A DNA stretch of 64,000 nucleotides from Prosopocoilus inquinatus. Its lineage: Eukaryota; Arthropoda; Insecta; Coleoptera; Lucanidae. The stretch's first letter is position 1. The number at the start of each line of letters is the position of its first letter. Under the pieces are notes generated by a model that was not told the DNA's origin, did no database searches, and saw only the letters and a list, made by a program, of their open reading frames with translations. Of this stretch, positions 42,950-55,987 are shown one piece after another. Position numbers and translations under genes: made by a program. The DNA lies in contig CM069874.1 of assembly GCA_036172665.1 (NCBI GenBank), positions 53,860,707 through 53,924,706 of the forward strand, written 5' to 3'.

Positions 42950-45900
42950 ATATAATATAATAATAATCAATAGGCTTAGGATAATTATTATGCATTTGCA
43001 TTTTTGCATATGCAAATGCATATTTTGAACATTTTTATAATAAAGGCATATTTTAATTCTTTAGGATATTAATGCATAATTTGCTGCATTGTTTTGGTTT
43101 TTTTTTAACTCTGGTGTTTGTCTCCTCGGGGTCGTAAGTCATAGACTTGTCAGGACCTCAGGAGCGGGAGTGTATTTTTGTGTGTGTGTGTGTAAAGTGT
43201 TCCATGGCTTTGTTAGTTACAGGCACTTTTATAATAAACTATTTTCCATACAGGGTGAGCCAAAATAATTGCCCGAACCGTCAACCACAGGTAGTACACA
43301 AAAAGAAAAAACAAAATGTCTATATACATAGGGGATCTAATATCCCTAGTTCTTGAGATAAAATATACATTGAAGATATAAAATTGGTTGATGGGCACTA
43401 ATACAGCTGTATTGCGTCACAAGAGCAATGAACTCGCGTGAAATAGAACGACACACTAGCGTTTACCTTGAAATGAAACTGTAAAACGTTTTTATTTATG
43501 ACTTTCTGCAGAAAAAAAATGTATAACACGCAATTCAGTCATTCAATTTCGGACTTGTGTAAGTATACAAGAGAAATGAATCATGTTTTTCACTTTAGAT
43601 TCAAAAGAGGTTGATTTTTGAAATGACTCTGATAGATTTATTTCTTGCAACTTCGTATTTGCGTGACCTTAGTGAATGCGCTCCTAACGAGTCAGACACT
43701 TACTCTGAATCACCCTATATAAGTATTTGTCGAATATCAATAAAAAATAAATCAATAAAAAAATGCTAAAGTTGTCTACAAATAGGAAACTTTTTTTATT
43801 AAACTTAGTTTTACGAGAAAAAAATTTCTCTTTAGGAAACGATATAAATAATATAATATTGAACTATTCAAAATTGACTTACTGTACTCAGAGTGATCAA
43901 ATTAGAAAATTGTAGTGTGTCCTAGAGAGGTATTCTCTTAATTTTTATTGTACAACAAAATATAATAAAGTGGTATTTATTTAGTATTAAAAAATACATA
44001 AAAAATATTTAAAAAAATTATAAAGTTGTTAATGAAAATATAAATAAACGTTCATTAATATGGTTTAAAAGTGATTTTTATTTATTTTTTAATCCTTTAA
44101 AACGTTGAGAATCATTTTGTCGCTTTGCTGGGGGCATATTGGGGGAACTTGACACAGTGATACACAAAACTCTTTTATGACTTTCATGAGATTACATTCG
44201 TGTCTTAATCGTTTGATTGATAAAAATCTTTTCCATTGATGTATTGAATATTGGAGTTACTAGTTGCTCGATCAGACCTATTCTAAGTAAATAGGAGAGC
44301 GTGAATTTAAACTTAAGTCCTAAGTAAAATTTTATATTTACAATTTGCTCTAAAACACTCCTAAAAATTAAGAAAGTTCTGTCCAAGGTCAAATATGAAT
44401 CAATTCTGGATCGCTATCGAGTTTTTGAAGTACAATATCTTTTCTTTTTATAATTTAGTTTGTAAATTTAACGACAAAAAAGTTTTCCTCTTACAGACAA
44501 CTCTTGCAGTTACACTATTACGCGCTGTACATATAAAAATAAAAATTCGTAAAAACCAGAGCAAACGTAAACAATTGTTCAATTAAAATTTCAAATAATT
44601 CTTAATTCTCTTAATGTCTGAGTGAATTTTTATACAGAACAAGATGGGTTCTTTCTAAAAGCATAAAAATATTATTTACGTACTTGATCTCTTTGTATGT
44701 TATCTCACATGCAAAAATATATTTGAAATTTGAAGATTTGAAAATTTTAATTACATACTTTTTTCTCTTTTCAGTGTCTGTTATACAGGGTGTTATTTTA
44801 CTGTGTGCAAATGAGTGTAAGTACATTAAATGGTACCTTCTGTGCGTATTTTCCGGTGGTTACCGCACTATAGCCAAAAAATTTCGGAAGTACCACTTGT
44901 TTGGAACTGTTGATATGTGCGAGAGAGAAATACTAGCAAGGTCCAACGCCTTCCTATAGTCGACATCGACACCGCTCTGAGTTCCGCATTCAAATCCATT
45001 TCGTAACGTTTCGTAATAATAATCAATAATCACTGATATCGATTAGTAATTATTTTATTTAAAATTTTAATTCACTGAGGGAATTAATGTTACATTTATT
45101 TAAATACTGTCCTACTTTCAGCACGTCAATCGAAGAGGCGGCTGGCGCGCGGCGTTGTGAAAACACACTAAGAAATGGAAACGCAACTTATTTATTACTT
45201 GTGAAAAATAAAATGCAATTTTAAGGCCCATTTTTCGTCCAGTAATAATCGTCGGCCAATAATATGAAAATACTTAAAAATGTAATTACTTACTTGGAGT
45301 AAGGTTACATTGTTTTAATAAATAAACGCGCGTTTAAAATGTCGATTGACCGGAAAATTCGTAATCAAATTAATTGAATCTGTAATTTGTAAGATCGATT
45401 CTTTTTTAATACTTCGTGAAGATGAATATGAACTCGCGTAAACCGAAAGTTTTCAAAATTTGTTTCCTATCGCATGGAGAAATTTGCCAAATGGCTGTGA
45501 GACTTCCGGCAGGTCTTTTTACCTGTTTGCAAAAGCCATCATTACGATCTGTTAACACGCATCACAGGAATCAACGAATATGTTCGTTCACGACAGGGTT
45601 CATGCACAAGGTTAAACCACGTTAAACACTGACCGACTGACCTATTTTCGTGTCGTCGTTCAAACAGGCAGCTGTATGCGCAAGAGCTTAACCACCAGCA
45701 CTTCTTAGTTATGCCAGCAGTTCTCAAACGGTTTGGCGAAAATCTGCCAATACATTTTTCTCGATTATTAACTTTCTGTTAAGGACATATGAGATCAATT
45801 TGCCATTTATGGTGATGCATTTAAAATTTAAATATTTGCAGACAGTAAAAGAACAGCCTGTATAAGTATACTGGGTGTATCAAAAAAATTCTGTCTATTC

Positions 45901-46192
45901 TAACAACGGAACCACGCTTGGCTTACTGATAACCTAATCTACTCTTTTTAATCCACGAGTTACTGCTGGATAATGATTTTATTGTTCAGTAAATGGTTTG
46001 AGATTGACAGCCAAAAATTCGTTCCCAGAAGTTTTCGCACGAAAGCCGGAATAGAGTGGTTCTGTCCTAAAGATTGTCAAGTTCTTCTCCCTCGTCGTCT
46101 CTCTCCTTATGAGGATTTTCTCGATTACTTGTTGAAATTATTGATAGTCCTTAAATTGGTAAAATGAAAGAATGTGGTACTTATAACAGCTA
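42950..46192. other. Probable Rim intron; fragments only
   Basis: No exon is supported. There are ATGCAAAT/ATTTGCAT octamers in a palindromic cluster at about 42990-43025 and a (TG)n run at about 43178-43192. Isolated foldback termini lie at 43251 (CAGGGTGAGCC), 43705 (ATCACCCTATATA), 44785 (CAGGGTGTTATTTTAC) and 45872 (TACTGGGTGTATC), none with a partner arm nearby. Open frames at 44395, 44684, 45416 and 45973 have no family features. Confidence 0.4.
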
Positions 46193-46194
46193 TA

Positions 46195-46797
46195 CTGGGT
46201 GTGTCATAACCTACGGAGGAGATTAAAGGGGTAGCTAGGGGAGATCGAATTAAAGATTTTTTCTTAATAAATTTTTGAGAAAAAAGCAATAACTAAAAAG
46301 TTACAAGAGTTTAAAGTGAAACTAATTAACAAGCAAAAGTAACTCCCTGCAGTAATATTTTACGTTTTAGATTCAAATTTGAGGCATTTATGAGTTAATT
46401 GAACATTGCTTTACAATAAACAACTATTTTAAAAAATGTAGTCACGTTAAAGTAACGGCTATTTAATTTTTTCTGTTAATGTCCAAAAACGAGTTTTCAC
46501 ATCGTTGTGAACCGCCTACTAATTAAAAACAAAACTAGGAAACAGATTAACATAGACATTTTATGAATGGCGGTTTTGATAAATTTAGAGTTTATTTAAT
46601 AATAAAGTTGCATTTTGTGAAATAATTTTGATTAATTAAGAAGCTACAGGTGTAAATTAAAGAAGAAATTAAGAAAGTTGAACTGCTGTAACTTTCTTAT
46701 TATTCGGTTTTGGTCTAAAGGAAATTAAGAAAAAATCTTTATTTTGATGTCCTACCGCTGCCCTTTCAATCTCCTCCGTACGTTGTGAGACACCCAG
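46195..46797. mobile_element. Foldback of 603 bases with CTGGGTGTGTCATAAC ends
   Basis: Left tip CTGGGTGTGTCATAACCTACG and right tip GTACGTTGTGAGACACCCAG, TA at 46193-46194 and 46798-46799. The arms include GGAGGAGATTAAAGGG and its complement CCCTTTCAATCTCCTCC. The frame at 46669-46965 crosses the right arm and is not a gene. Confidence 0.85.
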
Positions 46798-46799
46798 TA

Positions 46800-48408
46800 T
46801 TAATAAAAAAGAAAATAACTCGGGTGGTAATTTTACGAAATAAAACTCGACAATTGCAAAAATTTTAACACAACGGAAGTAATACTGTAAGTCGGGAGGC
46901 AAGGTTTTCCTTTCAGTACAAACAATGTGTGCTGTTAATTTTCTCAAGCTCAAGCACCAGTGCACGCTTGCCCTTAGAGTGACAAGTTCGGATCTCCACT
47001 AAGTTTTTGTCTCGGATTTGTTACAATAATAAATGCTTGAAAGAAGTGCCATCGGGTGCAAAGAAAAGTAAACTATTTTTTTCGCTATTGTGTGTACGAC
47101 TTGCTAAAATGTAAAATGTACTGAAACTGATTTTACAAAACTAAAATAACGAAAAAATTCCTTTAGGAGTCGTCTACTTTTCTTTACGCCTATGACACCT
47201 AACTAAACACTCGCGGAATTCAGCAATGAAGAATTGGGTAATTAGCTGTTAATGCCAACCGCGGTCCTTTTGGATCGTTTTAATTAAACGTATGTATTAC
47301 CACAGTGTTTTACGTATTTGCGAATGCTTCATGTGTGAGACAATTAGTCGAATTAGAGTCAAAAGAATTTTACGTTTAATCAAACATTATATGAAATTTA
47401 TGAAGACTCCATTAACACGATTGAAAAAATTGCGTTTTTGCTGGAGCAAAAGAAATGAGAACAATGCAAATCATTCCCGGCGTACCTGATTCATAAGGCC
47501 GACATTCACGTAGAACTTTCGAACGCTCTTGGGTGGTAGCATACTAGGCACGCCAAGACCTGTCCGTGTAAAGAAAAAAAGAATCTTGCGCTTCAAGTCC
47601 GCGAAACGTGCATCCAGTAATAACTGGAGTTTTAATATTATTAAATAAAACGTTAAATTTAGCCGAACAAGCTGCCCCTAAGACGCTTTGTGTTTAGCGG
47701 CCTATTCAACAATCATGTGATTAGGTGCATAATAAGAAGGCCTCATCGAATAGGTGCGTTTACACCCGCAGTTTTTCCGACAGTTTTGGAACGTACGCTC
47801 CAAGAACGTAGGTCAAATATCTTCGTGTAAATAAGATCGTGTTTATTTTCGCCGAAAAATAAGAAATATTTTGCACATATTATTTAAGAATACTCAATAC
47901 TGTTAGAATGTTATAACTGAACTTTGTAACGCTGCGCTTTCCGCAGGTATTTTGTTTTTGTGCTTCACTAGATCATTATTTTGCAACTTGTATATTTTGA
48001 GTTTAATAAACTGAAATCGCATTTCATGCGGAAACGAAATTGCGTGGTGGATTTGCTTGCAGGTCTTTAATGGCAGTAAAATTAGCACTCACATCCGATT
48101 TTCTTTGAATCATGAATTCATCATTTTTAAGAATAAGAAAGAATAAAATTAGCACTTCAAAAAACATATACATTTCGAAAATTAGTACATAAAATTGCAT
48201 AAAAATTAGTTTCGTTTCTCTATACATATTTCGTATAGAGAAACGAATGCACACACGTGCATGCAATAAGTGACTTCGTTTATGATATTATACCGGATAT
48301 CTCTGAAACGAGCAAAAAAGTTCTTGTTTGTCTGAAAAACGAAATGCTTTATACTTATAGCAAAAGAACTTTGAATAATTAAAATTGCATTTTGATATGA
48401 TTTGATAT
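46800..48408. other. No gene supported; one weak exon candidate (listed separately)
   Basis: A 30-base palindrome around ACGAAATATG...CATATTTCGTATAG lies near 48222-48248 (TTCGTTTCTCTATAC facing GTATAGAGAAACGAA). Otherwise the stretch has no recognisable element. Confidence 0.4.
47486..47559 (-). CDS. Weak candidate exon (possible alternative or unrelated)
   Basis: On the minus strand a pyrimidine-rich acceptor (TTTACACGGACAG) is followed by 74 open bases (LGVPSMLPPKSVRKFYVNVG LMNQ after two leading bases) and a CAG|GTACGC donor. The phase-0 exit would fit the Rim exon at 42453-42793. However, the text lacks the cysteines that should precede VVWVC in the Rim zinc finger. It may be an alternative 5' exon, an exon of another gene, or chance. 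Confidence 0.2.
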
Positions 48409-48409
48409 A

Positions 48410-49171
48410 CAAGGTAGGGCAAAAGTATGGAACCGGCTTAATATTCCAAAAAACTGTTTAACTTATCTATTTTGAAATTTGGTGTGTGATTCAGAGTCAA
48501 TAGGACCTACACTACCAATTTGCTTCAATTGTTTATCTGCTCTTGTTTCTGAGATCCAATGCCTACTTAATTTTTCTTAAATGATAACCTGCTGATTTTT
48601 TTCCTTTATTTAATAGTTGGTTTAATTCTTTACACGACCACATAAAAATATTTATCTATTGCATAAAAAAATTTCTAAAAAATAATGTTTGAATGAAAAA
48701 GTTAGAAAAAATGGTTTACGCTGATATTTAGTATTTGTTTTTATGTTTTTAAGGCAATTTTTATTAAAATTTTCTTTAGTTCTATCTTAAAAACAGCCCA
48801 TAATCTTGTGGTATTACAGTTTTTTTGTTAAAACTAGAATTTTTATCGAATATCAAACAATAAACCATTTTTCCTAATTTTTTCATTCAAACGTTTTTTT
48901 CTCTAAAATTTTCTTATGTAATTGATAATTATTTTCATGTGGTCGTTTAGAGAATTAAGCGAACTATTAAATAAAGGGAAAAAAATCAGCAGGTTGTCAT
49001 TTAAAAAAAGAATCAAGTAGGCGTTGAATTTCAGAAAGAAGAGCCGATAGACAATTGAAATAAATTGATGATGTAGGTCTTATTGACTCTGAATCACACA
49101 CCAAATTTTAAGTAGATACGTCAAACAGTTTTCGAAATATTAAGCCGGTTCCATACTTTTGCCCTTCCCTG
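48410..49171. mobile_element. Foldback of the GGGCAAAAGTATGGAACCGG family, second complete copy
   Basis: 762 bases, TA on both sides, ends CAAGGTAGGGCAAAAGTATGG and CCATACTTTTGCCCTTCCCTG. Same order as 15180-15933. Because the arms differ between copies at scattered sites, both are old. Confidence 0.87.
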
Positions 49172-49172
49172 T

Positions 49173-51505
49173 ATATCGAATATCATATTCAAAATGATTC
49201 AATGATTTGCCGATGAAAAACATGTCACACATATAATGATTGTAGTAGATTCTTGTCTAATAAATTTGTACAAAATATTCTTTTTAATTTTTTTAATTAG
49301 CATTTTGAAAATTGTACACTCGTTCAACTTTTACAGTCGCCTAGATTGATACCTTTGACAACAGTGAAAAATTAATAAAGTTGTCAACTTGTTAATGTTC
49401 TTGACTCTATTGAAGCGACTAATAACGAAACGGTAAACAATTATGTGATTTTCATGTTTTATAAAAGATTAAATTGAATTTATTATAACGAATGTCAAAA
49501 TTAAAAAAAGTCGTTACAAAAAAATATACATTTTTGATAAATTGTTTCGTTTTTTTCACTAACACGTTTTTTCTTGGTTCCTAACGTCACAAATTATGGC
49601 ACATATTGCAATAAGAAATTTATTTAATCCAGTGTTAAAAATTAAAAAAATTATATCAATTAAATAAATAGGAAATCAGATAATTGGCAGTCACTACATA
49701 TCTACACTCTAAAAGCGTGCAACAAATTATCAGCTGCCTGTAATAATATTTGGTTACGTGGCAATTATCTGTTTTTTAGAGTGTAACGAAGGAATTAATC
49801 TTTTTCCTACAAATTAGAACAGAATGAATATTTAAAGCGATTTAGTTAATCCGTTCGGAGCGTTCTATCTGTCTCACTCATCCGTGCACTAGGTTTCCAT
49901 ATGCTCTCTCTCACTGCTATACCTGTTGTGTTCCCAGCAAATTTATTTTCCAACACGAAATGAATTTGACAAATTCGTTTTACGATTGCAAAGAAGCTTA
50001 AGGCTCCCGTGAGTAACCAAAATATTTCTTTAAAATAAAATATTTATTATAAATATTTCAAATTGACTGAAAATTAAGATTTACACCTTTCTGTTTGAGG
50101 AATCAAACAAATTGTTTAATAAGATGCTATTGTCTTTAAGAAAAATATTATTTTTACTGAACACGGATTTCCTCCAGAAATCGCAAACCGTTGTCGAAAT
50201 CTCATTAAGTATTCCCGTCGTATTCTAAAGAATTACGCTTACGCAGGTAGTCTAATAATGTTATTGCCGTCCCAAGCTTTAACCGAAGCGATAAAATTAC
50301 AGCGGACCAGATTCGAGGAACAATTTTAATGTCCGAGTTGGCTCCGCCCAATGTTCAAAAGGGTGCAGTTTGCTTGCAGGGTTATCGTTTTTGTTGAGCA
50401 TCATAGTACATATCTGGATCGCACGCCTGGAGTTGCAGTTGCATTCAGACGGACACTTCCAACATTTGGATATCACTAGCTCCATTTACACACATCCTTC
50501 AAACCAGCGCTTTGGTGTGCTGCCACCTCAGAATGTGACGCTATAGGATATAAAATTATTTTAGTTTTGATTATAGAACATCAGAAAAATGATAGCGGTA
50601 TAAAATTTACAGTGTATTTACCTGAATAATCACATACACTTACAATAAACTTATAAATAGTTTAAACAGCGACATCCTACGATCGCCTTTTTTTAGTAAA
50701 GTTACAATTTTATTTCAGCTGAGTTTCCAACTACAAAATTATCATAATCTTATGTCATGTTACGGCGCAGACAAATGGAAATTCTCGATTCATTTTGTCA
50801 AACACAATAAAATCTTTTTTTTTTTCATTTTCTCTTCTAGATAGGACAAACCGGAAGATAGTTGCTTTCTTTAAGCGTTGTGCAAACCAGAGCGGAAACG
50901 GTGCGGTAGCGGTACGGCCATAAGAAGAAGAACATACAAATTCGCCATAGCGACCGCCACCGCGCGCATTTCCGCTCTGGTTTGCGCCTCGCTTTAGGCC
51001 CATTCTGTACGAGCGCTAAAGACGTAGCAGTTGCAGCGCCGTGTTTTTCCGGAAAATATCTAGATACAGTTACAAAAAAAAGTATCTGCAGTTTATCAAG
51101 ATACTTGCAAGTGTAAAATTCAATCATCTATGCAGTAGTGGAGGTCCGGTATTATTTGCGATCCAAATCGACTTTTTTTTTAAATTGACGAAGTTTTCGT
51201 ATGAATATGTGAATAATGTACACACTAAAATCTGTGATAATTTTTACATTTTTTTTCAGCAGTATGTCTTTTTAAATAGAAAATTTATCTTTGTAATTAA
51301 GTTGATCAATAAGCTGATAAGTAGTTACTTGCTTTTGTATGAAACCAAGTCAAGTCAACGTAAAATATAAAGTTATCAACAGAAATGACTCTACTTCCGT
51401 ATCAGACAAGTTAAATGTCAAATGAATCCAGGATCCTTAGTTGCAACCTTGTTGTAGCTAAGAGAGCGTTCCCATAATCAAGAAAAGTTGACAAAATCAA
51501 CAATA
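49173..51505. other. No gene seen; short inverted repeats
   Basis: A small MITE is listed at 49703-49785. At about 50874-50995, GCAAACCAGAGCGGAAACGG faces TTTCCGCTCTGGTTTGCGC around a GC-rich loop. AAACAGCGACATCCTACGATCGCC at about 50664 matches the hammerhead-bearing repeat near 32405 in inverted form. The frame at 51041-51370 is AT-rich noise. Confidence 0.4.
49703..49785. mobile_element. Tiny MITE with TACACTCTAAAA ends
   Basis: TACACTCTAAAA at left and TTTTTTAGAGTGTA at right, with GATAATTGG/CAATTATC pairing just outside and inside; 83 bases. Confidence 0.6.
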
Positions 51506-51667
51506 CAGTCTTTTCCTTTTGATTTTCTCCTTTTGTCAATTATCTTTCCTAAGTTTTAAAATAATTTTCAAGTTTCTGAACTGTCAAATCGCATTTTAAA
51601 TAGAACAGTCATTTGACAAACTGGAAAACATAATTAACAAGAGGGGAAAATCAAAAGAAAAAGACTG
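51506..51667. mobile_element. MITE with CAGTCTTTTCCTTTTGATTTTC ends
   Basis: 162 bases, TA on both sides; CAGTCTTTTCCTTTTGATTT faces AAATCAAAAGAAAAAGACTG. A second copy is at 53124-53284. The 40 bases to the right (CGGAGGTTGTATTTCCGCC) are also shared by both copies. Confidence 0.78.
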
Positions 51668-51724
51668 TAAAATCGGAGGTTGTATTTCCGCCAAGGTCTG
51701 CTGTTTTTATGGAAGTTCCAAATG

Positions 51725-51880
51725 TATCTAAAATGTATCTTAGTATCTCAAATGAATAGATACACTGTAATTGTATCTAGATGCAGATACATTTACATTT
51801 TTTAAGTCGTATCTGAGATATGTATCGAGATACTCAAAAAGTATTTAGATACTGTATCTAGATACTTTACAACACTCTTA
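51725..51880 (+). repeat. GTATCT/AGATAC-rich repeat, copy 1
   Basis: About 155 bases built almost wholly from GTATCT, its complement AGATAC and short spacers. The copy at 57585-57745 agrees at most positions in the same orientation. Many internal palindromes (GTATCTAGATGCAGATAC). No coding capacity. Confidence 0.8.
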
Positions 51881-51889
51881 ATAAGTTAC

Positions 51890-53123
51890 AGAATGCGCCC
51901 CTTAGTGAGATAATTTTACAATTTTTATTAAATGTAATTTTTAACGCTTTGACTACTTTGTAGTACTTTCTTTCAAAATTTAGTATTAGACAGAAAATCA
52001 TACACTAAACAACTTTTTAGTATATATTTTCTGTATTGGCTAATAATAAATGTTTTTTTCACAATTATGTATTTTTAAAAAGTGTAAGATTTAGCAGACA
52101 TCGGATAACTTTATTCGTTAATCATCTCTTAACAATTTCTAATCATCTGGATTATGAGAAACATTATTAAATTTAATACCGACGCTACCCGAGCTTTTAA
52201 ATTTTTTCAAAACCCTGTAACATTTAATTGGTAAATGATTTTGTTGGGGTGTCGCTCGTTAAAAATTGTTGCCGCTGCCCTATCTGTCTTATAATTCTCA
52301 CCAACAATCAAAACAATTTCTATTTTCTCTTCTTTGGATAAATAATTCATAAGCAGTTAAATTCTAATTAAGTTAACGTCAAAATAACTAGGAAACAGAA
52401 AAAGAACTCGACCCATAATCATGAAAGAAATTATGTTATTTGACTTGACAATAACTCATTCCGTAGCCATCTGCTAGTCTGTCTACTTAATCGGCTTGAA
52501 TTTAATAACGAAAAGTCCCCTCATTTAAGCGACAGTAATAGTTATTTACGTGTCAAAGCTTTGTAAATTAATCTGTACGGACGAGCTGGAAGTTTGTGAG
52601 GCGAGCGACTTAGGAACGAGCCCCATATTCCAAGGAGCCTAGTAAAGATTAATTGCAAAATCTTCCACGTACAAACTTTTATTTTCACCTTCACATGGCG
52701 ATTTTTAATTAATATACTTTAATTTTTTTATGAAAACCTTTTCTTTTGTCGAAGGCGTTATTTGTAGCTAGACGTAATCATGATGACGTACACAGACAAT
52801 CTGCTTTCTATAAGCCTGTAAAATTTTACAGGTCTTTTATACAAGCCCGTAAAATTTTACAGGCCTGTTCCAGTAATTTACCGTTTACTTGGTTACCGTA
52901 AACAATAAAATTGACCTGTAAAATGTCATTGACTGAGAAGGTGGAAATAAGAGAACATTTACAGGACTTTTGTGAAAGTAATGCGTTTGTACAGTTAGAT
53001 TAAGGCTTCTAGAAGCCGCTCAAATACGTATCAGTGGAAAATATTTGTTCTGAAAAGTACCTTGCATCTAAAATGTTACGTAAAAATGTCACTATTAAAG
53101 GAAATGATATTGTAGTGTAAATA
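51890..53123. other. No gene seen; paired CCTGTAAAATTTTACAGG palindromes
   Basis: Two perfect or near-perfect palindromes, CCTGTAAAATTTTACAGG at about 52816-52833 and CCCGTAAAATTTTACAGG at about 52845-52862, stand side by side. A further ACCTGTAAAATG lies at about 52915. Otherwise AT-rich and unremarkable. Confidence 0.5.
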
Positions 53124-53284
53124 AGTCTTTTCCTTTCGATTTTCTCCTTTTGTCAATTATCTTTCCCAATTTTTTAAATAATTTTCAAGTTTCTGAACTA
53201 TCGAATCGCATTTTAAATAGAACAGTCATTTGACAAACTGAAAAACATAATTAACAAGAGGGGAAAATCAAAAGAAAAAGACTG
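53124..53284. mobile_element. MITE with AGTCTTTTCCTTTCGATTTTC ends, second copy
   Basis: As 51506-51667, and followed by the same 40-base flank (CGGAAGTTGCATTTCCGCC). The sharing of flank suggests the real right end may lie farther out, or that a larger block was copied. Confidence 0.75.
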
Positions 53285-53569
53285 TAAAATCGGAAGTTGC
53301 ATTTCCGCCAAGGTCTGCTGTTTTACAGCTGCCTTCCTTTTGAATTTAGAAAGATATGCCAAATTCCAGAAAGAAAAATTGAATAACGAAAAATTACTAA
53401 TCACACAAATAATAATTCAATGAAGTTTTAAATTATTAGCGCCATCTACATATTTATTGACCAAAGTACAAGTACATAGTGATTATTCAAATAATAATCC
53501 ACCCCTGCCAGCACTTGATGGCGTTAATTTCTTATAACTACTGAAATATAAATTGACAAGAAAAGTCGG

Positions 53570-54470
53570 GAAAATTAACAAAATGTAAATAGAAAAAAAA
53601 AAGAAACAAAAACGATCGAATCATGTTTCTAAAGAAAATGAAAAAGGGAACACAGAAAATTCTTTGCACACGCGACAAATAAAGAGGAAACACAAATATA
53701 TTTCAGAAGAAGAGACGAACGTTTTCATTTTCAAAACAAAAAAATCAATCGAATAATAAAAATCGGAGGCACAATTGGAAAGATTATCTTTCGAAAATTT
53801 GGAGAAAAAAGAACAACAACAAAAGCGATCGCTTAAACTTAAACAACTAAAGAGCAGTCATAAAAAGAAAAAAGATACATAACTCTGAAGTGGACAAAGG
53901 CAAATTGAAACAAAAAATGGAAAAATTGTATAAATAAAATGGCAGAAACAAAAGACAATCGAATGATTTTGCTAAAAAAAATAAAAAAAATTAAACACAG
54001 AGACACGAAAGGTAATCGCATTTATTAAAAAGAAGAAATCCAAAACCCAATCAAATTAAAAATAAAAACTAACCCTAAATTGAGAATAAAATAGGAAAAT
54101 CTAACTAAACGTAAATTAAACAAAAAGAGACAAAAGACGATCGCACGATATTGTTAAAGGAAATGAAAAACGACTTGGGCATAAATAAGAGAAAGGAGAA
54201 AGGAAAACGGAATATTCTTTGCGCACGTAACAGGCAAAGACAACAACAAACCTCACAAATAAAAGACAATCGCTCTAATCATCTAATCTAGATCATTGAT
54301 ACAAGACGTTAATAATAATATAACACTCGTGTTAAAATAAATTCCAAAAAAAAAAGCGAAAAAGAGAAAAATTAAATTGTATCTACCATTTAAAATATAT
54401 GGATGAATAAAAAAAATAATCAGATTAAAATTGAAGTAATTATGAAGAAAAAAAAAACAAATGAATGAAT
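53570..54470 (-). repeat. Purine-rich tract, complement of the CGATTGTCTTT repeat
   Basis: AAAAACGATCGAAT, AAAGACAATCGAATG and AAAAGACGATCGCACG recur amid runs of A. On the minus strand this is the same wording as 30380-31250 and 56080-56850. With the latter it forms loose inverted arms around 54480-56070, which contains the hammerhead pair. Confidence 0.55.
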
Positions 54471-54962
54471 AGGTTGTTGAAATTTGACGTGTTTCTATAA
54501 TTTCAAACGAGAATTGCTTTTATTGTAGTAAACTTTTCTCCTAACTTCAAAAGGAATACCACTTTGCCAAAACATATTCACACATGCTAATTCCACCACC
54601 TTGAAGACTTTCAAGGTCACATTTGGCACAAAATCATTTCGCACCAAGCAGACCTCAACCGCAAAATATGAAATCTGAAGTCAAAAATTTCGCGAACTCA
54701 ATCCAGGGACACACTGTATAAGAATATTGAAATTGGCATACAGGGTTCGGCAAATTAATACTTAAAAAAATTTATGCGCTAATAGAGGCAGCTTTAAAAA
54801 CTTTTATATTGGTATCTTATTTCTCTTATTTAAATATTTTATTCTTTGAAAAAGTTTGTTCAAATTTAGGGCTGCCATATTATTAGAAATAAAACAACGG
54901 ACCAACTATTTTTTATTCACTTTGCAGCGATATTGACGTAACCGTCAATATCCTCGATGGTA

Positions 54963-55174
54963 CAGTCAAACTCTTTAGTAATGTCTCCCCAATAAAATTT
55001 TAAGGCGCGATCTGAAAGGTAAATAGACACGTGTTGAATTTTATTTCATGTTTTTATTTTGTGTTTATTCACCTCCTTGCCCGCTTACTTGTCTGTCTAC
55101 CAATCACAGTGGTCAGAAGGCATTAATTCGTTACTTAACACTTATAGGGGAGACATTACTAAAAAGCTTGACCG
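54963..55174. mobile_element. Short foldback with CAGTCAAACTCTTTAGTAATG end
   Basis: CAGTCAAACTCTTTAGTAATG followed by TCTCCCC faces GGGGAGACATTACTAAAAAG followed by CTTGACCG. TA flanks both tips; 212 bases. Frames at 55048-55253 lie in its interior and have no family features. Confidence 0.75.
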
Positions 55175-55665
55175 TACATACTCGCTCAAGAATTACACCA
55201 TCTTGCCAATCAATTCAATCGAAATTAATCGGGCAAATTTAAATAGGAGTTAAGGAATATAAATTTATTTATTAACACACCTAAACAGACAAATCTATAC
55301 ATTTTTTATGCAATTAACTGTTAAAACAAAAGAAATAAAGATCTTAAAACAACCTAATTTTGCACTTTGCAGCAATCCGAAGCAGTATTGCCAACTCATC
55401 AAATTTCGAAGTTCGCATCTTCTTTTAAAGAATTTTCAAGTTACAAATCGTATTATCCCGAGAAAAAATAAGAAAACTGAAATAAAAAATTATTAACATA
55501 TAAAATAGCGACATCTTACTATCGCTTTTTGACCTAACATTGCAGTAGGATAGACAAATTGAAGCGGGATTTGCTCCTAATGAGTCCCCCCTGCAAGGCG
55601 GCCATGCTTGCTGTCAAAGCATAATGAAAGATTTTATAAAAATTTTGTGCAAATCGTTTTTGATT

Positions 55666-55754
55666 GCAGTGAGAACCTCGAGCAGCCTCTGGACAGCTGT
55701 TTCAGCCCTGCTTGGGGCTTCTTCAGCAGAAACGTAGCTCGACATTCCCACTGC
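55666..55754 (-). ncRNA. Hammerhead ribozyme, type I, minus strand
   Basis: Same parts as 63777-63865 with TTTCTG|CTGAAGA before stem II. Predicted cleavage after GTC, between 55692 and 55691 on the minus strand. The GCAGTG/CACTGC outer stem is perfect. Confidence 0.78.
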
Positions 55755-55898
55755 AGACCAAAAACGACTTGCCCAATTTATTCGCAAAAGCGATGTAAGA
55801 ATGTTAGGTCAAAAAGCGATAGTAAGATGTCGCTATTTTATATGTTCATCATTCTTACATCGCATTTGCGAATAAATTGGGCAAGTCGTTTTTGGTCT

Positions 55899-55987
55899 GC
55901 AGTGGGAATGTCGAGCTACGTTTCTGCTGAAGAAGCCCCAAGCAGGGCTGAAACAGCTGTCCAGAGGCTGCTCGAGATTCTCACTGC
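55899..55987 (+). ncRNA. Hammerhead ribozyme, type I, plus strand
   Basis: GCAGTG (55899) pairs with CACTGC (55982-55987) and TCGAGC with GCTCGA in stem I, next to an internal loop, then TCTG with CAGA. Core box 1 is CTGAAGA at 55927-55933, stem II AGCCC/GGGCT, core box 2 GAAA, stem III ACAG/CTGT with no loop, and GTC ends at 55961, the predicted cleavage position. Confidence 0.8.

Noticed and set aside
50297..50485. Cysteine-containing minus-strand frame as the missing first half of the Rim zinc finger
   Set aside because: The cysteine spacing is not CxxC in pairs and the expected text before VVWVC is absent.
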